From: Kuafuiihalomonas sp039024635
GTDB taxonomy: Bacteria > Myxococcota > Kuafuiibacteriia > Kuafuiibacteriales > Kuafuiibacteriaceae
Length of the DNA: 64,000 bases
Reading direction: 5' to 3'
NCBI GenBank assembly: GCA_039024635.1
Contig: JBCCQA010000006.1
Location: 132,210-196,209, forward strand
In this document: positions 17,803 through 26,000 of the stretch, one piece after another
Layout: every line of letters begins with the position of its first letter
Position numbering within the stretch: position 1 is the stretch's first letter
Translations under genes and position numbers: made by a program
Notes under the pieces: generated by a model
The model's database searches: none
What the model was told of the DNA's origin: nothing
Seen by the model: the letters and a program-made list of their open reading frames with translations, nothing else

Positions 17803-18839
17803 TGTTCGACGAAAGCGTCCGGGACGAAGACCGCTTCGATCTGGAGGCGGTCGACAGGAGCCTTCGTGCTGCCGTGCCCGAGCTCCCCGGAGGACTGCCT
17901 TCGGTTCGCCAATTCCACGGAGGCGTGTCGAACCGAACCTACGGGCTACGCTACGGAGATGCGCGCCGATTCGTCCTTCGGCGTCCGCCGCCCGGCGAGC
18001 ACGTGGGCGCGGCCCACGACATGGCGCGGGAGTACAGGCTTCTCGAGGTGCTCATGCCCCACTACCCCTTGGCGCCGACCCCGATACTCTTCGTGGAAGC
18101 CGACCTGATCGGCCAGCCCTTCTTCCTGATGGCCCATGTCGAAGGTCTCATCTTTCGGAGGGACCTGCCCGAGGGGCTCAGTCTCGGTCCCGACAGCTGC
18201 AGCGAGCTTTGCCGGACTCTGCTTCAGAGTCTGGTCGCTTTGCACGCCGTACCCGCCACGGGACTCGGCGACCTGGGGCGGGGTGCCGGCTACGTCCGCC
18301 GGCAGGTCGACGGATGGAGAGAACGTTATCGACGGGCTCGTACCCCCGACGCCGGTGCCTTCGACAAGGTGATGACCTGGATCGACGAGAACGCACCCGA
18401 GCAACAGGGCGAAGTCCTGGTTCACAACGACTTTCGCTTCGACAATCTGATCCTGGACCCCGAAGACCCGACCCAGGTGCGGGGCGTACTTGACTGGGAG
18501 CTAGCCACCATTGGCGACCCGCTGATGGACCTGGGTAACAGCCTCGCCTACTGGGTCCAGGCCGAAGACGATCCCATCATGCAGATGGTCCGCCGGCAGC
18601 CCACTCACCTACCCGGCATGTGGAGCCGGGCCCAGCTCGTAGAGCGCTACTTCGAGGCCTCGGGACGAACTCCCGTCGACTTCACATTCTACGAAGTGAT
18701 GGGCCTTTTCCGCCTCGCCGTCATTGCCCAGCAGATCTACAAGCGCTTTTACGACGGCGTGACGAGGAACGAGCGCTTCGCCAACTTCATTCACGGCGTG
18801 AACTACTTCGAACAGCGCTGCCTGCAGATCATCGGCTAG
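17802..18839 (+). CDS. APH/choline-kinase-like phosphotransferase (ACAD10/11 kinase-type)
   Basis: A 345-residue protein-kinase-fold phosphotransferase. The catalytic loop HNDFRFDNLIL and the metal-binding GVLDWELATIGDPLMDLG are both intact, as is an early nucleotide-binding region FHGGVSNRTYGLRYG. Relatives next to or fused with ACAD10/11-type dehydrogenases phosphorylate the hydroxyl of 4-hydroxyacyl-CoA so that it can be eliminated and moved to position 3 for beta-oxidation. The one-base overlap with the dehydrogenase gene supports a shared pathway here: catabolism of 4-hydroxy acids or related lactone-derived acids. The final substrate is inferred. Confidence 0.88.
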   Translation: MFDESVRDEDRFDLEAVDRSLRAAVPELPGGLPSVRQFHGGVSNRTYGLRYGDARRFVLRRPPPGEHVGAAHDMAREYRLLEVLMPHYPLAPTPILFVEADLIGQPFFLMAHVEGLIFRRDLPEGLSLGPDSCSELCRTLLQSLVALHAVPATGLGDLGRGAGYVRRQVDGWRERYRRARTPDAGAFDKVMTWIDENAPEQQGEVLVHNDFRFDNLILDPEDPTQVRGVLDWELATIGDPLMDLGNSLAYWVQAEDDPIMQMVRRQPTHLPGMWSRAQLVERYFEASGRTPVDFTFYEVMGLFRLAVIAQQIYKRFYDGVTRNERFANFIHGVNYFEQRCLQIIG

Positions 18840-19060
18840 CAAGACGGCGGCAGCAGGAAGGCGCACGCGGGCCCCGAAGCCTTCGCCAGCCGTAGGTCCA
18901 AAGTCACCAAGGAGCAGTCCAGACTTTCGGCCAGGGCCACGTACCAAGCGCCGTAGCTCGTCACCGCGTGGCGCAAGGACCAGATCATTCTCCGACTGTC
19001 GAGAGCTACTGGTGCACTCTGGGGGACCTCCCCCCCGAGCGCAGCCTCAAGATCGCCGCC
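18836..19060 (-). pseudogene. PIN-domain (VapC-like) toxin relic
   Basis: The last ~70 codons of a minus-strand frame read RRMIWSLRHAVTSYGAWYVALAES, then LDCSLVTLDLRLAKASG, which is the C-terminal half of VapC-type PIN ribonucleases (usual form LRxNxTxYDAxYVALAExLxxxLvTxDxRLA). The aspartate normally found in YDA is glycine here, and no N-terminal half with the first two catalytic acids precedes it in any frame. No VapB-like partner is evident. The fragment overlaps the stop of the phosphotransferase gene by four bases. Confidence 0.6.
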
Positions 19061-19528
19061 CTCCTGGAGAACCGGAAGAAGGTCTTCTAAGGTCAGGGTC
19101 GAGACTCCGGGAGGCGAAGAGGCCTGCCTAGCAACTGGCGCTCCCTTGAAGCTTGTCGGCGAAGTCGCTTCCAGGCCCCGCCCTCCTCTTCCTTGTCGAC
19201 CATGGACCGCCCTCGCTGCTCGAGTGCCTCTAGGGCGTAGTATGGCTCTGGCGGTGCCGGCTCGACTCCAATCCGCGAAGACCCGAGGATCGAAATCCTC
19301 TCGAGTTCTTGAACTCGGGCCTCCCGCCTTGGATGTCCCGCACGAGGAAGCCGACCCATGCGTCGAAGTCGGTAGGCACCTGCTCGGGAAACAGCCGTCG
19401 CTTCTGATGGTCGACCTCGAAGGGGTCTCGACGTCGAGCTTCCGGCCCAGGAGCGGTTCACCGACGTGCTCGTGGGCTTCGTCCATCCTCCGTTACACGC
19501 CGGCACTCCATGACCGGAGTCTAAACGA
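19061..19528. other. Degenerate region without an intact gene
   Basis: Between the PIN relic and the thrS terminator no frame looks like a whole protein. On the minus strand, about 19330-19430 reads FEVDHQKRRLFPEQVPTDFD followed by AWVGFLVRDI, which has natural-looking protein composition, but it is out of frame with the nearest ATG (19484-19486, MDEAHEHVGEPLLGRK). This suggests a short gene broken by an indel near 19420, perhaps the former partner of the PIN toxin. The link is speculative. Confidence 0.35.
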
Positions 19529-19553
19529 GGGCGCCTCCCCAGGGAAGGCGCCC
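19529..19553 (-). terminator. Hairpin terminator after thrS
   Basis: A perfect 8-bp stem GGGCGCCT/AGGCGCCC (19529-19536 and 19546-19553) with a 9-base loop lies 10 bases past the thrS stop. On the minus strand it is followed by TCGTTTAG, a short U-containing stretch rather than a full U-tract, so termination may be partial. Confidence 0.6.
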
Positions 19554-19563
19554 TGCAGAAAGC

Positions 19564-21546
19564 TCAGCTGGCCTTCGGAGGCTGTGAACGCTCGGCAACC
19601 GAGTCCAGGTAGGACTCGACGCTCATTTCACCCAGCTCTCCCTCGTCTCGGTCCCGAACGTTCACAGTCTGATTTCCGCTCTCCTTCTCACCGACCACGA
19701 TGACGGAGGGAATCTTCTGAAGGCTGGCTTGCCGGATCTTGAAGCCTATTCGGTCGTCCCGAAGATTGACCTCGGAACGAAGTCCGGCGTCCTGGAACCG
19801 CTCGTGTACCTTCTCGGCGTAGTCGAGGAACTTGTCGCTCACCGGCAAGACGATGACCTGCGTCGGCGCCAGCCACATGGGGAAACGGCCCGCGAAGTTC
19901 TCGATGATGATGCCCAAGAAGCGCTCCAGTGAGCCGTAGGCCGCCCGGTGGATCATGACCGGCGTATGGCGCTCTCCATCCGCTCCCACGTAGGTGAGGT
20001 CGAAACGATCCGGCATGCTGAAGTCGAGCTGGATGGTCCCGCACTGCCATGAGCGCTTGAGAACGTCTCGGATGTGGAAGTCGATCTTCGGACCGTAGAA
20101 AGCGCCGTCGCCCTCATTGACTTGGTACTCGATGTCCATCGAGTCCAAGGCGTTCTTGAGGGCCACCTCCGCCTTGTCCCACATGGCGTCGTCGCCGATG
20201 GACTTCTCGGGTCGTGTCGACAGCTCGATGCGGATGTCTTCCAGACCAAAAGCGCCGTAAACCTCTTTGAAGAAGTCGACCAGCATCGATATCTCGCCCT
20301 CGATCTGGTCGGGGGTACAGACGTGGTGGGCGTCGTCCTGGGTGAAGGCCTGAACCCGGAACAGCCCGTGTCGTGTCCCCGAGAGCTCTCGCCGGTGGAC
20401 CAGCCCCATCTCGGCCAGGCGGAGCGGGAACTCGTTGTGGCTGTGGGGGCGGTGCGCGTAGACCAGGCAGTGGCCAGGGCAGTTCATCGGCTTGACCGCC
20501 ATTGGCCGCTCTTCCTCCACGTTGTCGACGACCTCTTCCGCCTCGCCCCTGAGCTTCATCTTAGTGAAGAACATGTTCTCCAAGTAGTTCGCGTAGTGAC
20601 CCGAGGTGTGCCAGAGCTGCTCGGAGAGCACGAGGGGAGTCTTGACCATCTTGTAGCCCCGACGACGCAGGATAGCCTGCATGTAGTCTTGCAGGGTCGA
20701 CCAAAGCTGAGCGCCCTTGGGAAGAAAGAACGGAAAACCCGGCGCCTCTTCTCGGAACATGAAGAGCTCGAGCTGCTCCCCCAGCACCCGGTGGTCGCGC
20801 TTCTTGGCCTCCTCGAGGATTCGTATGTGTTCCTCGAGATCCTCCTTGGAGAAGAAGGCCGTCCCGTAGACCCGAACCAGCTGCTCGTTCTCGGCCTTTC
20901 CACGCCAGTAGGCCCCCGCGACCGAGGTCAGCTTCACGTTCTTGAGCCAGCTCGTACTCGGTACGTGAGGCCCCCGACACAGGTCGATGAAGTCGCCGTG
21001 ACGAAAGAAGGATAGCTCTTCGCCTCGGGCCTTGATGTCGCCGACGATCTCCTGCTTGAACTTGTTCGCGCCGCCGTCGATGGCCTTGTAGCGCGCGTAG
21101 TGTTCGTTCGCTTCGTCGTAGCCCGAGATGTGGCGCTCGAAGGGGTGGTTCTCCTTCGCAATGCGCTTCATCTCTTTCTCGATGGCCGGGAAGTCGTCGG
21201 GGGTCACCTTCTCGCCCTCAGGCATGTGGAGGTCGTAGTAGAAGCCGCCGTCCACCACGGGACCAATGGTCAGCTCGGCCTTAGGGTAGATACGAAGCAC
21301 CGCGTCGGCCATGACATGGGCGGCCGAATGGCGAAGCACCTCTAGGGCCTCGGGATCCTTCTTGGTGAGAATCGCGACCGTCGCGCCGTCGGGTAGTTTT
21401 TGTCTGAGGTCGATGACCTCGTCACCGATCTTGCCCGCGACGGCCGCCTTGGCCAGTCCAGGTCCGATGTCTTTGGCCAAGTCGATGACGGTGGCGCCAT
21501 CGGCAAGGGAACGAGCGCTCCCATCAGGAAGTCGAATTGAGATCAT
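19564..21546 (-). CDS. thrS: Threonyl-tRNA synthetase
   Basis: A full-length 660-residue class II synthetase that charges tRNA-Thr. Residues 1-60 form the TGS domain; residues ~65-230 the second additional domain that edits Ser-tRNA-Thr, with HSAAHVMADAVLRIYP (HxxxH editing motif); the catalytic core follows, with zinc ligands in MKPMNCPGHC, and HRPHSHNEFPLR and motif 2 GLFRVQAFTQDDAH; the anticodon-binding domain begins near WLAPTQVIVLPVSD. Start ATG 21544-21546 with GGAG about seven bases upstream. The hairpin after the gene marks its end; no infC-rpmI-rplT cluster follows, unlike in many bacteria. Confidence 0.97.
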   Translation of the reverse strand: MISIRLPDGSARSLADGATVIDLAKDIGPGLAKAAVAGKIGDEVIDLRQKLPDGATVAILTKKDPEALEVLRHSAAHVMADAVLRIYPKAELTIGPVVDGGFYYDLHMPEGEKVTPDDFPAIEKEMKRIAKENHPFERHISGYDEANEHYARYKAIDGGANKFKQEIVGDIKARGEELSFFRHGDFIDLCRGPHVPSTSWLKNVKLTSVAGAYWRGKAENEQLVRVYGTAFFSKEDLEEHIRILEEAKKRDHRVLGEQLELFMFREEAPGFPFFLPKGAQLWSTLQDYMQAILRRRGYKMVKTPLVLSEQLWHTSGHYANYLENMFFTKMKLRGEAEEVVDNVEEERPMAVKPMNCPGHCLVYAHRPHSHNEFPLRLAEMGLVHRRELSGTRHGLFRVQAFTQDDAHHVCTPDQIEGEISMLVDFFKEVYGAFGLEDIRIELSTRPEKSIGDDAMWDKAEVALKNALDSMDIEYQVNEGDGAFYGPKIDFHIRDVLKRSWQCGTIQLDFSMPDRFDLTYVGADGERHTPVMIHRAAYGSLERFLGIIIENFAGRFPMWLAPTQVIVLPVSDKFLDYAEKVHERFQDAGLRSEVNLRDDRIGFKIRQASLQKIPSVIVVGEKESGNQTVNVRDRDEGELGEMSVESYLDSVAERSQPPKAS

Positions 21547-21627
21547 GCTGTTTCTCCGTGGCGAGGGATACGAACCATCGCCGGTCTAAGGGCCGACGGA
21601 TACGAGCCGCCGGCCTCGGTTCGCTTC

Positions 21628-22299
21628 CTAAGCTAGCAGACTCTTGGCCTGGGCCAAGGACTCGTCGACCCGTCGTCTGCGCGAGGCCAGAAGTCCGAGG
21701 ATGAGCAGTCCGAAGGGAGCGGCGGGCCGAACAGGGTGGGCACAGACCCCCCCCCTATCGGTCTCTCCTAGGCCTCCCTGCTGACGCGGGGAAGAGCGCT
21801 GACACGCGTCTCCTACACCATCCCGATCGACGTCGATCTGCTCCCCGTTGGGCGTTCCTGGGCAGTTGTCGTCCGAGTCGGCGACGCGATCGGCGTCCAG
21901 GTCCGGTTCCCGGTCGTCAACCAGGTCACAAGCGTCTGCCAGATGCTGATGCCGGATACACCCCTTTGGCCGCGACCGAGTATGAGAGTGTCACCGGAGA
22001 GGGCCACCGCGCTTCAGCGTGAATGGGTTCGAGGCTGCCCTTGGACACCCACTGGTCGCCCATTCGACGAAAGCTGTGGATGGCGCCCAAGGGTGGCACG
22101 GCGTCCCCACCCGAAGGCGAAACGCGCCATCTTGACGGGTGTACAGGAACACGCCGTCGACCGAGCCCAATGCGGTGGCGTGGCCGTGGCTGGCGACCGC
22201 GATCCCGGGAAGGACGGTCGAAGGCCTGAGCACCTGGCGCGGCCGAACTTCGAGCTGCGCCGAGAGCACCGCGGCCAAAGCGAGCCACAGGGTGTTCAT
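21628..22299 (-). pseudogene. Decayed secreted FG-GAP/thrombospondin-type-3 protein with a C-terminal anchor
   Basis: An ATG at 22297-22299 opens a signal peptide (MNTLWLALAAVLSAQLE) and FG-GAP-like text (ATALGSVDGVFLYTRQDGAF). The sense then moves to a second frame (GAIHSFRRMGDQWVSKGSLE, about 22010-22080), to a third (VALSGDTLILGRGQRG, about 21955-22005), and back to the first frame for calcium-binding thrombospondin-3 text (DLVDDREPDLDADRVADSDD, then NCPGTPNGEQIDVDRDGVGD) at about 21800-21940. The end, at the stop 21628-21630, is a sorting-signal-like tail APFGLLILGLLASRRRRVDE. At least three indels are needed to rebuild it, so it is a pseudogene of a surface protein. Confidence 0.65.
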
Positions 22300-22398
22300 C
22301 GCCCGGATTGCTGCGAAGCGAGGTGGCGTCTGTCAACGCGGGCCCCGGACCGATGCTCGGGGAATCCAAGCCGATTCCGGTCGACAGAGCGGCTCGAA

Positions 22399-24879
22399 AT
22401 GCCTAGTCCGCCCGGGATGAGCCTGATCATCGGCGCCGATGGGACGACCGCTCGCCCCCAGGGCCTGGCCGAAGCCGAGGTCTCCTTGCCGCCTCCGGGC
22501 ACCGCGCCCGAAGCGACCCATGTTCTCAGCCCCGAGGTCCTTCGGAATCTCCTCGCCCACGAGGACGAGCTGGTTCGGCAGTTCGCGGTAGAGCAGGTCG
22601 TCCAGCGGGAGCTGAGCGAGCTGGCCGATGGCCTGGCCGAACGACTTCAGGACGCTGCCTACGTCGCCGTGCCGGCCGCGCGAGGCCTGGAAGAACTCCG
22701 AGCCCATGCCCAGGTCGACGCCATCCTGGCCGCATTCAAAGAGGCTCGAGGGGAGTTCCTTGCCGCCTGCGCCAGCACCCTCGGCGTGTTGGCCCCGACC
22801 AAGCTTTTGCCCGCCATCCAGGATCGCGGACGCATCGACGACGAGGCCTTCGCGGGCGTACTGAGCGCACTGGCCATCGCGGGTGAAGCCGACGGCATCG
22901 CCTACCTCGACCGGGCCCTCACGCGGGCCAACGTCCAGAGCCCCGAGCGGCGCGGGGCTCTCTACAGCGCCGCCCTCATGTCCGGTGACCCGCGGCTGGT
23001 CCAGCGCACGTTGGGCCAGGCCATCGCCGAATCGGAACGGGAGGCACCGCCGGAGGGCGGCGCCTACCCGGGCCGAGCCGCCCTCGCTTCGGTCGCTGGG
23101 GCGCCGGTGGGTTTCGCGCGGGTCGAAGCAGGCAAGGAGCTGTGGCGGATCTCCGACGAGACGCTTCGCCGAGAAGCCCGAGCCCTGCTCGGCGACAAAG
23201 CGGCAGAAGCGGTCGAGGCGGCCCTACCCCGCCGAGACGTGTCGGCATTGCTGAGTGCTTTGGAGCCGGCCACCAAGCTCGAACTCCCTATGCCCTCGGA
23301 GGATCGCCGAGAGTCGTTGGGGACCATGCCCAAGAGACGCCAGGACTTCCTGCGGAGCCTGATCGGCCAGAGGATGGCCGTCTCTCGGCTCAGCGAAGAA
23401 GCGAGCGCGCTCTTTGCGGCCGCTGCCACCCGAGCCGTGGCCGTGCTCGGTTTCGCCGTCCTCAGCGAAGATGAGAGCCCAGGCGTCCAAGCCATGGCCA
23501 AGGCCTCGGACGGGCAGCTGAGCGTGGACTTGCTGTCCGGTCCAGAAGAGCCGCTCGTGGAGCAGCTGAAGGCGCTCGGTGAGCGCGCCCTGCGCCCGGT
23601 TGTCGCAGCCTTGAGCCGAGAAGTCTTCCGCAAGGTGTCGACCATCCGCAGGCTGTCCGTCGCCTTGCTTCAGGCCGGCCACGGCAAGCTTCTACTGGAG
23701 GCAGCGGCCGAGACCGACGAGCGCCAGGTTCATGGCGCGGTGGTCCAGGCCTGCGTCGAGGCGCTGGCCGCGGGTGAGGCGGTGGTAGTCGACGTCCTTG
23801 AGGCTCGGGACCAAGAGTCAGGCACGGTGCGTTTTGCGCTATTGGTGGCGACCGAGCTCCGAACGGAACGGGTCGCGCTCACCCTCGGCCGTCGCTTCTA
23901 CGAGCTTCGGGCCATCGACCCCGTCATGACCGCGCAAGCAATCCTTCGGACAGGGGACGGACGTCTCGTACCCTTGCTCGCTTCGCGGAGCTTTGCCGAC
24001 GAGCCGGAAGAGACGGCCGTGGCCGTTCTGGCCCTAGCGACGGAGACGGAGATCGAGGGCCGGATCCAGCAGGCCCTGAACCGAGTCCAAGAGGACGCTC
24101 CCCCGACCGCTCCGCTCCGCGTACCGCTCAACTGCACAAACTGCGGAGAGACCCTGGCCTACAGCTTTCACCACGCCTACGTGGACGTGGAAGCCAAAGA
24201 AGGGGCCGGCGACCCGGCCTTCGTGGGACCGATGGTCTGCAAGGCCTGCGGTGCGCGGGACGCGCTCGTACCCACCCAAGAGACCGGTCAGATCCTCACG
24301 ATGCACATGATGCAGTTCCTCAACGAGATGCAGGCGGGGCAGGTTCAGCAGCCACCTCTCGTCACGCCGGGCCAAACCGAAGTCCTGGGGAAGAAGATCG
24401 GCATCGCAGCGGCCCTCCGGAAAGCCAACGACGACGTTGCGGTATCACCTGAGGGCATCCGCCCTCGCCTTCAGCGTGCCCGTCTCGGCCTGCTCTTGGC
24501 CCGGGACACAGTGGAGGAAGACTTGAGCGCAGTGGAGGCCCTCGACGCGAACAGCGTTGAGGCCAAGGCGATGCGAGCCCAGCTTCAGCAGGTCCGTGGT
24601 GATCAGCTCGGCGCGATGGAGACCCTGACCGAAGTCGTCCGGCGTTTGCTCGAAACCGATGAACCTCGGCTCTACGACGCACCTGACGCAGATTCCCTGC
24701 GCCAGAGTTTGGAAGCCTTCATGCTCGAGCTCATCGACGAGGGCGTTGCCCCGCCCCAGGGCATCGACCTGACGGCGGCCGAGGCCAGGCGACGAGAGGC
24801 AGAGCGGCGACAAGCGGAGCAGGTCCAGCAGATGCAGCAGGCGGGGCTCCGCGGCCCGCCGCCCAAGCCCCGCTCTTGA
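22399..24879 (+). CDS. HEAT-repeat protein with a zinc-ribbon module, unknown function
   Basis: An 826-residue, apparently soluble protein. Most of it is short alternating helices typical of HEAT/Armadillo scaffolds, for instance VLSPEVLRNLLAHEDELVRQ near residue 50 and repeated leucine/alanine helices to about residue 570. Around residues 575-620 is a four-cysteine zinc-ribbon-like site (CTNCGETLAY and VCKACGARDA). The rest is helical again and ends in a Q-rich coiled coil (RRREAERRQAEQVQQMQQAG). Such proteins usually act as protein-binding scaffolds; no specific role is visible. Start ATG 22399-22401; a second in-frame ATG lies at 22417. The frame is open further upstream but only through the neighbouring pseudogene. 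Confidence 0.78.
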   Translation: MPSPPGMSLIIGADGTTARPQGLAEAEVSLPPPGTAPEATHVLSPEVLRNLLAHEDELVRQFAVEQVVQRELSELADGLAERLQDAAYVAVPAARGLEELRAHAQVDAILAAFKEARGEFLAACASTLGVLAPTKLLPAIQDRGRIDDEAFAGVLSALAIAGEADGIAYLDRALTRANVQSPERRGALYSAALMSGDPRLVQRTLGQAIAESEREAPPEGGAYPGRAALASVAGAPVGFARVEAGKELWRISDETLRREARALLGDKAAEAVEAALPRRDVSALLSALEPATKLELPMPSEDRRESLGTMPKRRQDFLRSLIGQRMAVSRLSEEASALFAAAATRAVAVLGFAVLSEDESPGVQAMAKASDGQLSVDLLSGPEEPLVEQLKALGERALRPVVAALSREVFRKVSTIRRLSVALLQAGHGKLLLEAAAETDERQVHGAVVQACVEALAAGEAVVVDVLEARDQESGTVRFALLVATELRTERVALTLGRRFYELRAIDPVMTAQAILRTGDGRLVPLLASRSFADEPEETAVAVLALATETEIEGRIQQALNRVQEDAPPTAPLRVPLNCTNCGETLAYSFHHAYVDVEAKEGAGDPAFVGPMVCKACGARDALVPTQETGQILTMHMMQFLNEMQAGQVQQPPLVTPGQTEVLGKKIGIAAALRKANDDVAVSPEGIRPRLQRARLGLLLARDTVEEDLSAVEALDANSVEAKAMRAQLQQVRGDQLGAMETLTEVVRRLLETDEPRLYDAPDADSLRQSLEAFMLELIDEGVAPPQGIDLTAAEARRREAERRQAEQVQQMQQAGLRGPPPKPRS

Positions 24880-24910
24880 CGGTCGAGGCCCAGCGGACGA
24901 GCACAGGCCC

Positions 24911-25552
24911 ATGCCCGTCACTAGCGACGCCCCGAGGGTCCTATTCTACGCTCCTCGAAGCCGGGCCTTCACGGCGCTTTGGCTGCTGGAGGAGATGAAC
25001 CTCGAGTACCAGCTAGAATCTTTCGATCTGAACAGCGGACGGCACAAGCAAGAGGACTTCTTGAAGATGAATCCCATGGGAAAGGTCCCGGTCCTTGTCG
25101 AGCGGGGGCGTGCCGTCTCTGAGTTGGGCGCCATTGCGCTCTACCTGACCGAGCAGCATCCCATGGCCGCCATGGCGCCGCCCCCCGACAACGAGCGCCG
25201 GCCCGACTTCCTGCGTTGGCTGTTCTTTGCCAGCGCCATCATGGAGCCCAGCTTGGGCGAGAAGTTCTTCAAGTGGGAGGTCCCCGCCCGAAGCGTTGCT
25301 TGGGGTTCCTTTCAGCAGTCGACCGACGTTCTGACCGGGGCCATCCAGCCCGGGCCCTGGCTCCTCGGCGTTCGCTTCACGGCCGCGGACGTCCTGGTCG
25401 CCTCGGGCGCACGCTTCGGCGTCCTGTTCGGCGCCTATGACAAAGAAGGACCCATCGCTGAGTACGTCGCCCGATCAACCCAGCGGCCTGCTTTCGAGCG
25501 GGCGTCAGCCATCGAGCGCGCCCAGGCCAAGAAGCTGGGCCTGGACGGCTGA
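24911..25552 (+). CDS. Glutathione S-transferase family protein
   Basis: A 213-residue cytosolic GST-type protein. The N-terminal thioredoxin-like domain shows the expected landmarks: RSRAFTALWLLEEMNLEYQ, the cis-proline loop in MNPMGKVPVLVE and the glutathione-binding SELGAIALYL. The all-helical C-terminal domain includes FTAADVLVASGARFG, the usual N-capping box region. A serine in the first loop (PRSRAF) is a plausible catalytic residue of the beta/theta-like type. Possible roles are detoxification or reductive thiol chemistry. It starts 31 bases after the HEAT protein on the same strand. Confidence 0.88.
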   Translation: MPVTSDAPRVLFYAPRSRAFTALWLLEEMNLEYQLESFDLNSGRHKQEDFLKMNPMGKVPVLVERGRAVSELGAIALYLTEQHPMAAMAPPPDNERRPDFLRWLFFASAIMEPSLGEKFFKWEVPARSVAWGSFQQSTDVLTGAIQPGPWLLGVRFTAADVLVASGARFGVLFGAYDKEGPIAEYVARSTQRPAFERASAIERAQAKKLGLDG

Positions 25553-25700
25553 ACATTTCGACCCGAGGAGACCGGGACCGTCGAGTCTCCCCCGCTTGAG
25601 ATCTGAGACCGTGCGAAGACGGAGTCGTACCGGCTCTCCGGTTCATGGTCTCGGACGAAAACAAGAACGCCCGGCGACGCGTGGAGCGGATAGACGAAGC

Positions 25701-26000
25701 GTGCGGAAACTGTGCTTCGTACTCGCAGCCACGAGCTTCCTCAGCCTCGCCTACGTTAGGCCAGCTCGAGCTTCGGACGCAGGCGGCACTATCGCTGCGG
25801 CCATATTCGGCGTCGTGGTTCTACCGAGTCTGGTCGGCGACCCCAGGACGCAAAGAAGCGTAGACCGCGGAGCGGTCGGAGTCTCACGCAGTGAGCGCAG
25901 CGAACGTAGAGGGGTGGCCTGGGCGTTGCCCAGGCCGGGACCCCAGGTCACGCGTCGTGATACATCTCGAACTCGAGCGGGTGCGGGCGCTTTCGAATGA
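25701..26000 (+). CDS. Possible short secreted protein (doubtful)
   Basis: GTG at 25701 opens a convincing signal peptide (VRKLCFVLAATSFLSLAYVR, then PARA) and a second hydrophobic run AAAIFGVVVLPSLVG. After residue ~50 the frame enters the GC-rich repeat found at 25862-25912 and ends inside the 3' end of glnA on the opposite strand. The second half is therefore probably not original coding sequence. It may be a short gene whose 3' part was replaced by the repeat. Confidence 0.3.
   Translation: MRKLCFVLAATSFLSLAYVRPARASDAGGTIAAAIFGVVVLPSLVGDPRTQRSVDRGAVGVSRSERSERRGVAWALPRPGPQVTRRDTSRTRAGAGAFE
25851..25946. repeat. GC-rich intergenic repeat after glnA
   Basis: This stretch contains CGCAGTGAGCGCAGCGAACG (25888-25907), closely related to CGCAGTGAGGCGAAGCCGAACG in the units between glnB and glnA, and it contains GCCTGGGCGTTGCCCAGGC (25917-25935), a hairpin. 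It sits directly at the 3' end of glnA and may serve as a transcription end. The shared phrase indicates that glnA is flanked on both sides by members of one repeat family. Confidence 0.55.
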
